Below are positions 8,586-19,976 of a DNA stretch of 64,000 bases, piece by piece. Where the stretch lies: assembly GCF_000818015.1 (NCBI RefSeq), contig NZ_CP007511.1, positions 4,315,501 to 4,379,500 on the forward strand, written 5' to 3'. The first letter of the stretch is position 1, and each line of letters starts with the position of its first letter. A program made the position numbers and the translations under genes. This stretch comes from Stutzerimonas balearica DSM 6083 (GTDB lineage: Bacteria > Pseudomonadota > Gammaproteobacteria > Pseudomonadales > Pseudomonadaceae). The notes beneath the pieces were generated by a model, which saw only the letters and a list, made by a program, of their open reading frames with translations, ran no database searches and had not been told where the DNA came from.

Positions 8586-8877
8586 GGCCGACTTCCTCCA
8601 GTCCCTGCTCCAGGCGCAGACGCACTACGCCGGGCGTGGCCCCAAAATCGTGAATATCGATGTTCAATGCCGGTGGCGTCTGCTCGCGGAACATCCGCTC
8701 GAACAGGCTCTTCCAGCGTTGCTCGGCACCATTGACCGAGGTGACTACCTGGATCGCCAGCTTGCCGGCCTGGCCGGGTTCCAGCAGCACTTCCAGATCG
8801 CCCGAGCCGACCACGCCGACCAGGGCCTTGCCGCGGGCGGGTTGCCCGGCGGCGAATTCGAAAGACAGGGTTTCCAT
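8578..8877 (-). CDS. mdcC: Malonate decarboxylase acyl carrier protein (delta subunit)
   Basis: 99-residue acyl carrier protein, usual size for MdcC. The segment 'LVGVVGSGDLEVLLEP' (about 19-34) carries the serine that is modified with the phosphoribosyl-dephospho-CoA group by MdcG. Acetyl and malonyl groups are carried as thioesters on this arm during catalysis. The 'NIDIHDFGATPGVVRLRLEQ' C-terminal region is also typical. It begins 2 bp after mdcB ends. Confidence 0.93.
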   Translation of the reverse strand: METLSFEFAAGQPARGKALVGVVGSGDLEVLLEPGQAGKLAIQVVTSVNGAEQRWKSLFERMFREQTPPALNIDIHDFGATPGVVRLRLEQGLEEVGHD

Positions 8878-8879
8878 GT

Positions 8880-9752
8880 TCAGTTGCTCCCAGTCGGCGC
8901 CGGCGCATGCGGTGCCAGACGGTCGAGGAAAAGGGTGGCGGCCAGGAGGTCGGCGGCGCCCCCCGGCGAGGCGTTGAGGGCGAGCATGTCGCGATCGAGC
9001 AGGCGCAGCTGGCGACGACCGGCGAGGCTGGCGGCACCACCGGCTTCGAGCACGGCGCGGGCTCCGGCCTGCATGCGGGTCAGCCCTTCCAGACCGGCGC
9101 GATGCAGCACGCAGGTGTCGGTCAGGCTGCTCATGATCGCCAGCAGTGCATCGAGCCTGGCGTTCTGCTCGCCGGCGCCGGCGCGGCGACTGGCCAGGAG
9201 TTGCAGCAAGCCGTCTTCGATGACCGCGGGAAAGCCGTGCTGCGCCTGTTCGCGGGCGCCGAGCACGCCGTAGCGACGGCAGACCCGCGCGCCGTGACTG
9301 TCCGGGTTGTGCGGCGCGGCAGGGTCGTCCAGCCGCGCCAGGGCGGCCGCGCTGGCGGCGATCCCGCCGGCCGAAGCGCCGCTTTCCAGCATGGCCGCCG
9401 CGCTGAGCAGCCCCAGCGCCCAGATCGCGCCGCGATGGGTGTTGACCCCGGCGGTGACGCGCAGCATCTCCGCTTCGCCGTCGCGGCCCAGCTGGCCGAG
9501 GGTTTCACGCAGCGCCTGGCTGACCCGACCTTCGCGCCGCGCGGCATCGGCCATGGCGGCGAAGGCCGGCCACAGCGACTGCGCCGAGGCGTGCATCAGC
9601 CCCAGGTGCAGATCGCTGTGCGCGCCACTGCCGCGCCGGTCGACCAGCCCCGGCTTGGGCGACAGGTCGGCCTCGTCGACCAGCGCCTGCACCGCCAGAT
9701 CGGCCAGGTGCTCGGCCGCGGACGGCGCCTGTCGTGCAATGAGTGCGCTCAT
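8880..9752 (-). CDS. mdcB: Triphosphoribosyl-dephospho-CoA synthase MdcB
   Basis: 290-residue CitG/MdcB-family enzyme that makes 2'-(5''-triphosphoribosyl)-3'-dephospho-CoA, precursor of the ACP prosthetic group. Recognisable motifs are '[23 protein letters not shown]' (split: [12 protein letters not shown] and [10 protein letters not shown]) near the N-terminus and '[15 protein letters not shown]' in the middle. ATG 9752 overlaps the mdcA TGA by one base; the longer in-frame form from 9800 would lie inside mdcA and is less likely. Confidence 0.92.
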   Translation of the reverse strand: MSALIARQAPSAAEHLADLAVQALVDEADLSPKPGLVDRRGSGAHSDLHLGLMHASAQSLWPAFAAMADAARREGRVSQALRETLGQLGRDGEAEMLRVTAGVNTHRGAIWALGLLSAAAMLESGASAGGIAASAAALARLDDPAAPHNPDSHGARVCRRYGVLGAREQAQHGFPAVIEDGLLQLLASRRAGAGEQNARLDALLAIMSSLTDTCVLHRAGLEGLTRMQAGARAVLEAGGAASLAGRRQLRLLDRDMLALNASPGGAADLLAATLFLDRLAPHAPAPTGSN

Positions 9753-11419
9753 CACCAGCTCCTGAACTTGGCAGGCGGGTTGTAGAGGCCGCCGGACCAC
9801 TCCACCAGCTCGGCGATGCTCTTGGCGGCGAGCAGCTCGCGGGTGGCGTCGTTACGGCGGATGCCGAGGTCTTCCGGCAGGGCGATCAACCCTTCGCGGC
9901 GCATGCGCTCGGTGTCCTTCGGGTTGTGCCGCACGCCGATGCTGGTAACGCCGGCCACCGCGGCGATCATCGCCTGGCGTTCTTCCAGCGAGCGGGCCTT
10001 GTACAGGTAGGCGATGCCTTCCTCGGTGAGCAGGTGGGTGACGTCGTCGCCGTAGATCATGATCGGCGCCAGCGGCATGCCGCTCTTCTTCGCCACCTCC
10101 ACCGCGTCGAGCTGCTCGACGAAGGTGGGTTTGCCGCCTTCCTGGAAGGTCTCGACCATCTGCACCACGAGCTTCTTGCCGCGCTCGAGCATGGTCACCG
10201 GGGCCTCGCCGCCGGGCATGGCCATGTCCAGCCAGGCCGGGGTCGGATGGCGGCGACCGCGTGGGTCGTGGCCCATGTTCGGCGCACCGCCAAAACCGGC
10301 CAGGCGGCCGCGGGTGACGGTGGAGGAATGCCCATCACCATCAACCTGCAGGGTGGCGCCGATGAACAGGTCCACGGCGTACTGCCCGGCCAGCTGGCAC
10401 ATCATGCGATTGGAGCGCATCGAGCCGTCGCGGCCGGTGAAGAACACGTCCGGGCGCTGGGCGATGTAGTTCTCCATGCCCAGCTCGGTGCCGAAGCAAT
10501 GCACGCTCTCGACCCAGCCGGTCTCGATCGCCGGGATCAGCGTCGGGTGCGGGTTGAGCGTCCAGTTGCGGCAGATCTTGCCTTTCAGGCCGAGGGATTC
10601 GCCGTAGGTCGGCAGGATCAGCTCGATGGCGGCGGTGTTGAAACCGATGCCGTGGTTGAGCGACTGCACGTTGTGTTTTTCGTAGATGCCGCGGATCGCC
10701 ATCATCGCCATCAGCACGTGCACCGGCTTGATGTGGCGCGGGTCGCGGGTGAACAGCGGCTCGATGTAGAACGGCTTGTCCGCCACCACGACGAAATCGA
10801 CCCAGCTCGCCGGGATGTCCACGCGCGGCAGCTCGTCGACGATTTCATTGACCTGGACGATGACGATGCCGTCGCTGAAGGCGGTCGGCTCGACCAGCGC
10901 CGGGGTGTCTTCGGTGCTGGGGCCGGTGTAGATGTTGCCGTGGCGATCGGCCTGGAAGCCGGCCACCAGCGCGACGTTGGGGATCAGGTCCACCAAGAGG
11001 CGCGAGTAGAGTTCGATGTAGGTGTGGATGGCGCCGACTTCCAGCAGGCCGTCCTCGAGCAGCTGGCTGATGCGCAGGCTCTGCGGGCCGGCGAAGGAAA
11101 AGTCGAGCTTGCGCGCGATCTGCCGCTCGAACAGATCCAGGTGCTCGGCGCGGCTGACGCTCGGCATGATCATGTGCAGGTCGTGCAGCTTGCCGGGGTC
11201 GGCCTTGGCCAGGGAGCGGGAGAGGAAGTCCGCCTGCTTCTGGTTGTTGCCCTCGAGCACCACCCGGTCGCCAGGGGCGATCAAGAGTTCGAGGGCCTCG
11301 ACGATCCGCTCGCCCGGCAGTACCACGCCATCGGCGAGGCTCTGCACCTGATCGAGACGACGGGCTTTTTCAGCGCGACGACGCGACCACTGCGGCGGTG
11401 GGGAGATTGTTGTTGTCAT
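9752..11419 (-). CDS. mdcA: Malonate decarboxylase alpha subunit (acetyl-S-ACP:malonate ACP transferase)
   Basis: 555-residue CoA-transferase-like subunit that exchanges acetyl for malonyl on the ACP, starting the catalytic cycle. Full length for MdcA. First gene of the operon mdcABCDEGH-madLM. ATG 11419 gives [15 protein letters not shown]; the in-frame ATG at 11455 has no better ribosome-binding site and would reach into the presumed operator region. Segments such as '[16 protein letters not shown]' and '[20 protein letters not shown]' fit the family. Confidence 0.94.
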   Translation of the reverse strand: MTTTISPPPQWSRRRAEKARRLDQVQSLADGVVLPGERIVEALELLIAPGDRVVLEGNNQKQADFLSRSLAKADPGKLHDLHMIMPSVSRAEHLDLFERQIARKLDFSFAGPQSLRISQLLEDGLLEVGAIHTYIELYSRLLVDLIPNVALVAGFQADRHGNIYTGPSTEDTPALVEPTAFSDGIVIVQVNEIVDELPRVDIPASWVDFVVVADKPFYIEPLFTRDPRHIKPVHVLMAMMAIRGIYEKHNVQSLNHGIGFNTAAIELILPTYGESLGLKGKICRNWTLNPHPTLIPAIETGWVESVHCFGTELGMENYIAQRPDVFFTGRDGSMRSNRMMCQLAGQYAVDLFIGATLQVDGDGHSSTVTRGRLAGFGGAPNMGHDPRGRRHPTPAWLDMAMPGGEAPVTMLERGKKLVVQMVETFQEGGKPTFVEQLDAVEVAKKSGMPLAPIMIYGDDVTHLLTEEGIAYLYKARSLEERQAMIAAVAGVTSIGVRHNPKDTERMRREGLIALPEDLGIRRNDATRELLAAKSIAELVEWSGGLYNPPAKFRSW

Positions 11420-11465
11420 GGCGACTCCACAGGTTTTCCGCTTTGTGGAGCGCACAGTAGGAAGA

Positions 11466-11520
11466 TGACCGAGGGGTCATCAATCAAGCTCGGAAAGCGT
11501 TCGTTACGCTTTTCGTAACG
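11466..11520. promoter_or_regulatory. Two inverted repeats upstream of mdcA, candidate MdcR operator
   Basis: In the 120-bp gap between mdcA and arsJ, two perfect dyads are visible: TGACC-gagg-GGTCA (11466-11479) and CGTTACG-ctttt-CGTAACG (11502-11520). The second contains a T-N11-A arrangement (11505 to 11517) as expected for a LysR-type recognition site, located 85-100 bp from the mdcA start. Assignment to MdcR is inference. The second dyad also lies just beyond the arsJ stop (11540), so a terminator role cannot be ruled out, although the stem is short and AT-poor. Confidence 0.45.
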
Positions 11521-11539
11521 ATGAATCGCGGCGCAGGCT

Positions 11540-12760
11540 TCAGGTCCGTTCGTGATGCCGCGGCAGGCCGAGGGAAATCAGCGCGGCCAGCAGGACGAAG
11601 GCGGTCGACACCCACAGGCAGGCCGCCAGGCCATGGGCCTGGAACACCCAGCCCGAGAGCAGCGTGCCGAGCAGCCGGCCAAGGGCGTTGGACATGTAGT
11701 AGAAGCCGACGTCGAGTGACACCCCGTCCTCGCGGGCGTAGCTGACGATCAGGTAGCTGTGCAGCGAGGAGTTCACCGCAAACAGCACGCCGAACAGCAG
11801 CAGCCCGCCGATCAGCAGCGGTTGCGCCGGCAGTGCGCTGCCCAGGCCGAGGGCGATCAGCGCGGGCAGCAGCGCCAGCAGCGCGGCCCAGACAAAGGCG
11901 GCACGGCCGTCCGGTACCCGGCCGCGACGCTTGCCGGTCAGATGGGGGGCGAATGACTGCACGATGCCGTAGCCGATCACCCAGGCGGCAAGAAAGCCGC
12001 CGACCTGCCAGAAGTCCCAGCCAAAGGTCGCGGACAGGTACACCGGCAGCGCCACCACGAACCAGACGTCGCGCGCGCCGAACAGGAACAGGCGGGCGGC
12101 CGAGAGAATGTTGATCGCCCGGCTCTTGGACAGCAGCTCGCTGAACTTGGGCTTGTGCCTGGCCTTGCCCAGGTCCCGGTTCAGCAGCAACAGGCTGGCC
12201 AGCCAGACCAGCGCCAGCACCGCGGCCATCGCCAGCACCGCCCCGGCGAAGCCGAGCAGGGCCAGCAGCGCGCCGCCGAGGAAGAAGCCGACGCCCTTGA
12301 GCGCGTTCTTCGAGCCGGTCAACAGCGCCACCCACTTGAACAGCGTGCCCTGCTGGCCGTCCGGCACCAGCAGCTTGATCGAGCTCTTGGCGCTCATCTT
12401 GTTGAGGTCCTTGGCGATGCCGGACAACGCCTGCGCCGCCATCACCCAGGGCACCGTGAGCAGCGCCGCCGGCACGGTGAGCATCAGCAGCGCCACCACC
12501 TGCAGGCCGAGGCCGATGTTCATCGTGCGGTTCAGCCCCAGCCGCGCGCCCAGCCAGCCACCGACCAGGTTGGTGACCACGCCGAAGATCTCGTAGAACA
12601 GGAACAGCGCGGCGATCGCCAGCGGGCTGTAGCCCAGGCCGTGGAAATGCAGCACCACCAGCATGCGCAGCGCGCCGTCGGTGAGGGTGAAGGCCCAGTA
12701 GTTGCCGGTAACCACGAGGTACTGGCGGATTTCGGGAGAGAGGCGGGTGAGAGCGTGCAT
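11540..12760 (-). CDS. arsJ: ArsJ, MFS exporter of 1-arseno-3-phosphoglycerate
   Basis: 406-residue major facilitator protein with about 11-12 hydrophobic helices. It matches the ArsJ family ('TGNYWAFTLTDGALRMLVVLHF' region, split: TGNYWAFTLTDGA / LRMLVVLHF; 'GLNRTMNIGLGLQ'). ArsJ works with a dedicated GAPDH that forms 1-arseno-3-phosphoglycerate from arsenate; ArsJ then exports this unstable compound, giving As(V) resistance. The GAPDH gene is immediately upstream, which strongly supports the call. ATG 12760 is chosen because the family begins close to the first helix; upstream codons run through REP palindromes. Confidence 0.9.
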   Translation of the reverse strand: MHALTRLSPEIRQYLVVTGNYWAFTLTDGALRMLVVLHFHGLGYSPLAIAALFLFYEIFGVVTNLVGGWLGARLGLNRTMNIGLGLQVVALLMLTVPAALLTVPWVMAAQALSGIAKDLNKMSAKSSIKLLVPDGQQGTLFKWVALLTGSKNALKGVGFFLGGALLALLGFAGAVLAMAAVLALVWLASLLLLNRDLGKARHKPKFSELLSKSRAINILSAARLFLFGARDVWFVVALPVYLSATFGWDFWQVGGFLAAWVIGYGIVQSFAPHLTGKRRGRVPDGRAAFVWAALLALLPALIALGLGSALPAQPLLIGGLLLFGVLFAVNSSLHSYLIVSYAREDGVSLDVGFYYMSNALGRLLGTLLSGWVFQAHGLAACLWVSTAFVLLAALISLGLPRHHERT

Positions 12761-12792
12761 AAGTAAGTCCGGCCTGGCCTGGGGTGGAGACA

Positions 12793-12980
12793 GGTGGAAA
12801 AGGCCTAGGGCCGTTTTCCACCCTACGAGTCCGTGAGGGCAGGCGCCGTGTGGGAGTGGACTTGCCCGCGATCGGCTGCGCACCGATCCCGAAAGCCAGC
12901 GTAGGGTGGGAAACTCGCGCAGCGATTTCCCACCGCCAAGGTCTTGGGTGAAAAAGGCCGGAGGCCGCTTCCCACCCTGC
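12793..12980. repeat. Three REP-like palindromes between the GAPDH and arsJ genes
   Basis: ggtggaaaagg...ccttttccacc-type palindromes at 12793-12826, 12901-12934 and 12946-12980, related to those at 1.9 and 3.9 kb. They fill the 223-bp gap between two genes that should be co-expressed, and may adjust their relative mRNA stability. No other feature is seen in the gap. Confidence 0.82.
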
Positions 12981-12983
12981 GCC

Positions 12984-13988
<1,005 letters not shown>

Positions 13989-14004
13989 TGAAGCGCTCCT
14001 CGAA

Positions 14005-14331
14005 TCAGGCGCCACGCGGCGCGAAGATGATGATGGCCATGCCGGCGAAGGCCACGGCCGAACCCAGCAGATCCCAGCCCGTGGGCCTTATGCCGTCGAC
14101 CAGCCACAGCCAGAGGATCGCCGCGCCGATGTAGACGCCGCCGTAGGCCGCATACACCCGCCCGGCCGCGGTCGGGTGCAGCGACAGCAGCCAGGCGAAC
14201 AGCGCCAGCGAGACTGCCGCCGGCAGCAGCAGCCAGGCGCTCTTGCCCTGGCGCAGCCAGAGGTACGGCAGGTAACAGCCGACGATTTCCGCCAGCGCGG
14301 TGAAGGCGAACAGGGCAAAGGTCTTCAGCAT
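14005..14331 (-). CDS. YnfA/UPF0060-family small membrane protein
   Basis: 108-residue protein with four hydrophobic helices, belonging to the UPF0060 (YnfA) family related to small multidrug resistance transporters: '[16 protein letters not shown]' and '[19 protein letters not shown]' are typical. YnfA proteins are proposed small drug/cation exporters; a role in arsenic resistance is only suggested by its place inside the ars operon, where YnfA genes recur. It ends 16 bp before the GAPDH start and begins 13 bp after the arsH stop. Confidence 0.88.
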   Translation of the reverse strand: MLKTFALFAFTALAEIVGCYLPYLWLRQGKSAWLLLPAAVSLALFAWLLSLHPTAAGRVYAAYGGVYIGAAILWLWLVDGIRPTGWDLLGSAVAFAGMAIIIFAPRGA

Positions 14332-14344
14332 CAGGCCGCTCCGT

Positions 14345-15055
14345 TCAGATCGAACGCTGGTTGACCCGCGCCGACAGCGCCTCGGCCGACTCCTTGCGTT
14401 CGGAATAGCGCTCGACCAGGTAGTCGGCACGCCCGCGCAGCAGCAGGGTGAACTTGACCAGCTCCTCCATCACGTCGACCACCCGGTCGTAGTAGGCCGA
14501 GGGCTGCATGCGCCCGGCCTCGTCGAACTCCAGGTAGGCCTTGGCCACCGAGGACTGGTTGGGAATGGTGAACATGCGCATCCAGCGGCCGAGCACGCGC
14601 ATCTGGTTGACCGCATTGAACGACTGCGAGCCACCGCAGACCTGCATCAGCGCCAGGGTCTTGCCCTGAGTCGGGCGCAGCGCACCGAGCGTCAGCGGGA
14701 TCCAGTCGATCTGCGCCTTGAACACCGCGCTCATCGCACCGTGGCGCTCCGGCGAGCACCACACCTGGCCCTCGGACCAGAGCACCCACTCGCGCAGCTC
14801 CTGCACCTTGGGGTGCGTATCGGGCGCATCGTCCGGCAGCGGCAGGCCGGAGGGGTCGAAGATATGCGTCTCGCAGCCGTAGGCCTGCAGCAGGCGCGCG
14901 GCTTCTTCGGTCAGCAGGCGGCTGTAGGAGCGCTCGCGGCAGGAGCCGTAGAGCAGCAGGATGCGCGGCGGGTGCGCCGGCTCATCGGCGGCGCCGAGCC
15001 GTTGCAGGTCTGGCTGCTGCAGCAGCTCGGCATCGAAGTTGGGTAGATCGTGCAT
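14345..15055 (-). CDS. arsH: ArsH, NADPH-dependent FMN reductase/organoarsenical oxidase
   Basis: 236-residue flavodoxin-like FMN protein. '[20 protein letters not shown]' (FMN phosphate-binding loop GSxRxxSYS) and '[19 protein letters not shown]' are ArsH signatures. ArsH oxidises trivalent methylated arsenicals and has quinone/azo reductase activity in vitro. Full length for the family. It is second in the minus-strand operon, 16 bp downstream of arsR. Confidence 0.93.
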   Translation of the reverse strand: MHDLPNFDAELLQQPDLQRLGAADEPAHPPRILLLYGSCRERSYSRLLTEEAARLLQAYGCETHIFDPSGLPLPDDAPDTHPKVQELREWVLWSEGQVWCSPERHGAMSAVFKAQIDWIPLTLGALRPTQGKTLALMQVCGGSQSFNAVNQMRVLGRWMRMFTIPNQSSVAKAYLEFDEAGRMQPSAYYDRVVDVMEELVKFTLLLRGRADYLVERYSERKESAEALSARVNQRSI

Positions 15056-15071
15056 GGCGGCTCCGGTGGTT

Positions 15072-15440
15072 TCAGCCGCACAGCGAGGCGCGGCCGGGGC
15101 GTTCGCTCATCCCCGCCAGCCGGCGTGCCTGCGGGTCGAGCCAGTGGCGGTTGGAATCGAGCATCAGCGTGAGCAGTTCGTGCACCCAGTCCGGCAGGTC
15201 CGGGTGCAGCCGGTAGTAGACCCACTGGCCCTGGCGACGGTCGGCGAGCAGGCCGGCGCTGCGCAGCTGGGCCAGGTGGCGCGAAACCTTTGGCTGGCTC
15301 TCGCCGAGCGCGCCGACCAGCTCGCAGACGCACAGCTCGCCCTCGCGGGCGACCAACAGGGCGATGCGCGCACGGGTCTCGTCGGCCAGGGCCTTGCAGA
15401 GCAGCGGCGGGGTCAGGTGTTCGGTCATCGTCATGGCCAT
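15072..15440 (-). CDS. arsR: ArsR-family arsenic-responsive repressor
   Basis: 122-residue winged-helix ArsR repressor. Metalloid-sensing cysteines are visible in '[11 protein letters not shown]' in the DNA-recognition region; HTH '[18 protein letters not shown]'. As(III) binding releases DNA. It heads the operon arsR-arsH-ynfA-gapdh-arsJ. Start is uncertain between 15440 (MAMTMTEHL) and 15428 (MTEHLTPP); neither has a strong Shine-Dalgarno sequence. A perfect palindrome lies about 85 bp upstream. Confidence 0.92.
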   Translation of the reverse strand: MAMTMTEHLTPPLLCKALADETRARIALLVAREGELCVCELVGALGESQPKVSRHLAQLRSAGLLADRRQGQWVYYRLHPDLPDWVHELLTLMLDSNRHWLDPQARRLAGMSERPGRASLCG

Positions 15441-15524
15441 TCGCGGCCAGGGCCGCGGTCGGAAATCGGTCGGTACCGCCCGCGCCGTCGATTCACCACG
15501 CGGGCACGGCAGAACATACGGAAA

Positions 15525-15536
15525 ACCATATATGGT
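15525..15536. promoter_or_regulatory. Candidate ArsR operator: 12-bp perfect palindrome
   Basis: The sequence accatatatggt is a perfect 12-bp dyad, AT-rich in an otherwise GC-rich gap, located 85-97 bp upstream of arsR. ArsR family operators are short AT-rich dyads overlapping the promoter. The remaining bases of the 280-bp gap (15441-15720) show no gene. Confidence 0.5.
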
Positions 15537-15720
15537 GTAAACCCTGTCAACTCAATGCTTGGGGTGAACCTGGCGGCGGTTCCATACGCGTTGGGGAATA
15601 CGGCCGTTCGCGCCGAACCGCTGCCCGCCGGGCGCCTTGACGCTTTCTTCACCCGCCTTTGACGAATCCTTGATCCGTTGACGGCTAACCTGGCCGCCCG
15701 CTCCCGCCTCGGCCTCCACC

Positions 15721-16521
15721 ATGCGCCCCCACGTTTCCCTGCCCCGCTTCGCCCGTCCCTGGTCCGGCCTGCTATTGGCCGCGAGCCTGCTTGGCGCCAG
15801 CAATCTCTGCCTGGCCGGCGACCTGGGCTCCTGGCAGCACTGGACCGACTCGGCCAGCCGCGCCGCGCTCGACGGCGGCACCTGGGTCCCCCTCGCCGGC
15901 GCCGCGATCATCGCCGCCGGCGGCTGGGACCATGCCTGGCAACGCTCGGCGGCAGAGCACGGTTATCTGTTCGGCGCGGATGGCGAAGACGCCAGCAACG
16001 ACCTGCTCACGGCCAGCACCCTCCTCTACGCCGCCAGCGCCCTGACCGCCGCCCCCGAGGGCGAGACGTTCACCGATGCGCTGGCCTGGAAAGCGGAAAA
16101 CCTTGCCGTGTTCGTCGCCAGCAAGGGCGCGGTGGATGCCTTGAGCGGCGAGATCAAGGAAGCCTCCGGGCGTGATCGTCCCGACGGCGTCCCCGATGAC
16201 GCCTTTCCCTCCCGCCACGGCGCGACGAGCGCGGCGCAGACCGCCATGACCCGGCGCAACCTGGACTACATCGACATGGACCCGGCCCTGCGCGACGCCG
16301 CCAAGGTTGGCCTGCATGCGCTGGATGGGCTGACCGGGCTGGCGCGCATCGAAGCCGACCAGCACTACCCGACCGACGTCCTGGCCGGCATCGCCCTCGG
16401 CAATTTCGTCTCCAACTTCGCCTTCAACCTGCTGCTCGAGCCCGGCGCGGCGCCGCGTTACTCGCTGGCCGTGCTGCCGGAACAGGGCGGCTACACCGTG
16501 CAGACGCAGTTCGCCTTCTAG
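15721..16521 (+). CDS. PAP2-superfamily phosphatase, exported
   Basis: 266 residues. An N-terminal signal peptide (about residues 1-33, ending CLAGDLG) indicates export. Then a type-2 phosphatidic acid phosphatase domain: motif 1 KEASGRDRPDG (K-x6-RP), motif 2 FPSRHGATSA (PSRH in place of the usual PSGH), motif 3 around RIEADQHYPTDVLAG (R-x5-H-x3-D). The three motifs together make the catalytic call strong. The substrate (phospholipid, undecaprenyl-PP or small phosphate ester) is unknown. Monocistronic; divergent from the ars operon. Confidence 0.82.
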   Translation: MRPHVSLPRFARPWSGLLLAASLLGASNLCLAGDLGSWQHWTDSASRAALDGGTWVPLAGAAIIAAGGWDHAWQRSAAEHGYLFGADGEDASNDLLTASTLLYAASALTAAPEGETFTDALAWKAENLAVFVASKGAVDALSGEIKEASGRDRPDGVPDDAFPSRHGATSAAQTAMTRRNLDYIDMDPALRDAAKVGLHALDGLTGLARIEADQHYPTDVLAGIALGNFVSNFAFNLLLEPGAAPRYSLAVLPEQGGYTVQTQFAF

Positions 16522-16632
16522 CCACGCGCTCGAACCCTGCCTGGATCAATGGACGGCCCGCCGCCGCGCGTTAGGCTGACACCCATCATCAGCAAGCATG
16601 CGCCGCCAGACAGAGCGGCGCCGGGGGTGCCC

Positions 16633-18030
16633 ATGTCCGAACCGTCAGCAGATCGCCCCGCAGAACCGGCCTTGCCGGCTGCCCAGGGCCAGCCCGGCAA
16701 GCCTTCGCTGTTCGCACATCTGCTCGGTTTCTGGCATCAGCAACGCGGGCAGGCGCGCCTGCTGCTCGGCATGTGCGCGCTGTTCGCACTGATCTATTTC
16801 CTGCCGCTGGGCCAGCCACGCTTCGAGAATGCCGTGCTCGAGGGGCTGCGGCTGACCCAGTGGTATGCGCGCGAGCACGTGATCCTCTGCCTGCTGCCGG
16901 CGTTCGTCATTGCCGGCGCGCTGGCGGTATACATCAGCCAGGGCGCGGTGATGCGCCACCTCGGGCCGAGCGCGCCGAAGCCGGTGGCCTTTGGCGTCGC
17001 CTCGCTGTCCGGCACCCTGCTGGCGGTATGCTCCTGCACCGTGCTACCGCTGTTCGGCGGCATCTATCGCCGCGGCGCCGGGCTCGGGCCGGCGATCACC
17101 TTTCTCTACGCCGGGCCGGCGATCAACGTAATGGCCATCGTGGTGACGGCCAAGGTGCTTGGCGCCGAACTGGGCATCGCCCGCGCGGTGGGGGCGATCC
17201 TCTTCTCGGTGCTGATCGGCGCGATCATGCAGCTGCTCTACCGGCGCGAGGAAAGCGCCCGCGCCGCCAGCAGCAAGCGCGGCTTCGCCAGCGACGAGGC
17301 GGGCCATCCGCTGGGCGACGTGGTGGCGCTGTTCGGCCTGATGATCGGCATCCTGGTGTTCGCCAACTGGGCGCAGGCCGACAGCGCCGCCTGGATGGCC
17401 GTGCATGCCTGGAAATGGCCGATCACCGCGCTGCTGGCCGCGCTGCTCGGCCTGCTGCTGGTGCGTCGCTGGCAGTGGGCACCCGGGCCGCTGCTGGTGC
17501 TCGCCGTGCTGGTCGGGCTGGCCGCGCTGCTGCGCCCGCAGTGGCCGGAGCTGGCGATGCTGATCGGCATCGGCGGGCTGATGCTGCAGGCCAGCCGCGA
17601 GAACGCCGCCGGCCAGGAATGGGTCGCGCAGAGCTGGGACTTCACCCGGCAGATCGTGCCGCTGCTGCTCGGCGGCGTGCTGATCGCCGGCCTGCTGCTC
17701 GGGCGCCCGGGGCACGAGGGGCTGATCCCCTCGCACTGGGTGGCCTGGGCGGTGGGCGATAACAGCCTCGCCTCGACGCTGATCGCCGCGGTGCTCGGCG
17801 CCTTCATGTATTTCTCCACGCTGACCGAGGTGCCGATTGTCGAGGGCCTGCTCGGCGCCGGCATGGGCAAGGGCCCGGCGCTGGCGCTGCTGCTGGCCGG
17901 CCCGGCGCTATCGATCCCCAACATGCTGGTGATCCGCACCGTGCTGGGCACGCAGAAGACCCTGGTGTACTGCCTGCTGGTGGTGGCGATGGCCACGCTC
18001 ACGGGCTATTTCTACGGCCAACTGTTCTGA
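16633..18030 (+). CDS. Predicted permease of the DUF318/ArsP-like family
   Basis: 465-residue multi-spanning membrane protein (about 10 or more helices). The 'AVCSCTVLPLFGGIYRRGAG' region with a CSC motif and the 'TFLYAGPAINVMAI' repeat are characteristic of the COG0701 permease family; a second related half ('TLTEVPIVEGLLGAGMG', 'LLLAGPALSIPNMLVI') is present. Some members (ArsP) export trivalent organoarsenicals. It is followed 10 bp later by a small CxxC redox protein, the usual partner. ATG 16633 is preferred because upstream codons lack family similarity. Link to arsenic is suggested by proximity to the ars operon but not proven. Confidence 0.82.
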   Translation: MSEPSADRPAEPALPAAQGQPGKPSLFAHLLGFWHQQRGQARLLLGMCALFALIYFLPLGQPRFENAVLEGLRLTQWYAREHVILCLLPAFVIAGALAVYISQGAVMRHLGPSAPKPVAFGVASLSGTLLAVCSCTVLPLFGGIYRRGAGLGPAITFLYAGPAINVMAIVVTAKVLGAELGIARAVGAILFSVLIGAIMQLLYRREESARAASSKRGFASDEAGHPLGDVVALFGLMIGILVFANWAQADSAAWMAVHAWKWPITALLAALLGLLLVRRWQWAPGPLLVLAVLVGLAALLRPQWPELAMLIGIGGLMLQASRENAAGQEWVAQSWDFTRQIVPLLLGGVLIAGLLLGRPGHEGLIPSHWVAWAVGDNSLASTLIAAVLGAFMYFSTLTEVPIVEGLLGAGMGKGPALALLLAGPALSIPNMLVIRTVLGTQKTLVYCLLVVAMATLTGYFYGQLF

Positions 18031-18040
18031 GGAGAACGCG

Positions 18041-18274
18041 ATGAAACTGACCATCTATGGCTCCGGCTGCGCCAAGTGCCAGCAGCTGACCCTCAACACC
18101 GAGGCCGCGGCGCGGCGCCTGGGCCTGGCGTTCGCGGTGGAGAAGGTCACCGACGTCAACGCCATCATCGATGCCGGCGTACTGCGCACCCCGGCGCTGG
18201 CGGTGGACGAGGAGATCCTCGTCGAGGGCAAGGTGCCGAGCAGCAGCGAACTCGAGGCGCTGCTCGGCGGCTGA
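18041..18274 (+). CDS. Small thioredoxin-like redox-active disulfide protein
   Basis: 77 residues with a glutaredoxin/thioredoxin-like fold: 'TIYGSGCAKCQQLTLN' places a CxxC at about Cys10-Cys13, and 'GVLRTPALAVDEEILVEG' contains the cis-Pro (TP) of the fold. This family is regularly encoded beside COG0701 permeases and may reduce or deliver their thiol-reactive substrate. A clear ribosome-binding site (ggagaacgcg) precedes the ATG. Confidence 0.87.
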   Translation: MKLTIYGSGCAKCQQLTLNTEAAARRLGLAFAVEKVTDVNAIIDAGVLRTPALAVDEEILVEGKVPSSSELEALLGG

Positions 18275-18283
18275 GACGCCCGC

Positions 18284-19114
<831 letters not shown>

Positions 19115-19289
19115 TTAGGGGCGTTCGCCGAACAGGCAAAGCCTTGCGTGCGCTGTTCGCCCAGGACGTCATCGCGCCGTCACCTCGCGGTCGCCGGCCT
19201 GCAACACGCCTGCGCTAGCGTCTGGCATGGCGGCCCTGCCAGCGCCCTTCGACGCCGGCGCACCCGCCTCCCCGCTGAGATGACGACCG

Positions 19290-19901
19290 ATGAACCGCCC
19301 GCTACCTTCCGGCCTGCTGCAGCCGGCCTTCGACGATCCCGTGCTGGAGGCACAACGCTGCTTTCGCGCCGCATTCACCGCCCTCGCCCGCCCCGGCACG
19401 CGCCATGCGCTGGCCCCGGTGCCGGCACCCGCCCCGTTGCAGCCGGCAACCTACGCCCTGTGCCTGAGCCTGCTGGACCGGCACACGCCACTCTGGCTGG
19501 CGCCGGCCTTCGATACGGCGGCGATCCGCGCCAACCTGGCCTTCCATTGCGACTGCCCGCTGGTCGAGGCGCGCGACGAGGCGCTGTTCGCCCTGCTCGA
19601 TGGCGCCGCACTCGAGGACCTGAGCGGCTTCTACCACGGCAGTGAGCGCTGCCCGGAACAATCCTGCACGCTGCTGGTTCAGCTCGAGCGCCTCGAGCGC
19701 GGGCCGGCGCTGGCCTGGCGCGGGCCGGGCATCGAGGGGCAGCGGCTGGTCGGCCTCCCGGTGCCGGCCGCATTCTGGCCACAACGTGCGAGGCACGACA
19801 TTGCACCGCGCGGGCTGGATGCGCTGTTCTGCGCCGACGGCGAGGTGCTCGGCCTGCCCCGCACGACACGCATCGGGCCCTCGCTCGAGGCGGTGGCCTG
19901 A
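19290..19901 (+). CDS. phnH: PhnH, carbon-phosphorus lyase complex subunit
   Basis: 203 residues with PhnH features: 'GLLQPAFDDPVLEAQRCFRA' (split at 20) at the N-terminus, 'LLDRHTPLWLAP' and 'GPGIEGQRL'. PhnH is a dimeric core subunit of the C-P lyase complex (PhnGHIJ), which transfers methylphosphonate to ATP. It is unusual here because neighbouring phnG, I, J, K, L and M are absent; only phnN follows after 75 bp. The rest may lie elsewhere in the genome, or this pair may be a relic. Confidence 0.86.
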   Translation: MNRPLPSGLLQPAFDDPVLEAQRCFRAAFTALARPGTRHALAPVPAPAPLQPATYALCLSLLDRHTPLWLAPAFDTAAIRANLAFHCDCPLVEARDEALFALLDGAALEDLSGFYHGSERCPEQSCTLLVQLERLERGPALAWRGPGIEGQRLVGLPVPAAFWPQRARHDIAPRGLDALFCADGEVLGLPRTTRIGPSLEAVA

Positions 19902-19976
19902 ACACCACCGGGCCCGTTCCACGGCGACCGGGCCGGCCTCTATACTGCCCGCCCGCCCCCATTCCGGAGCCCCTCG

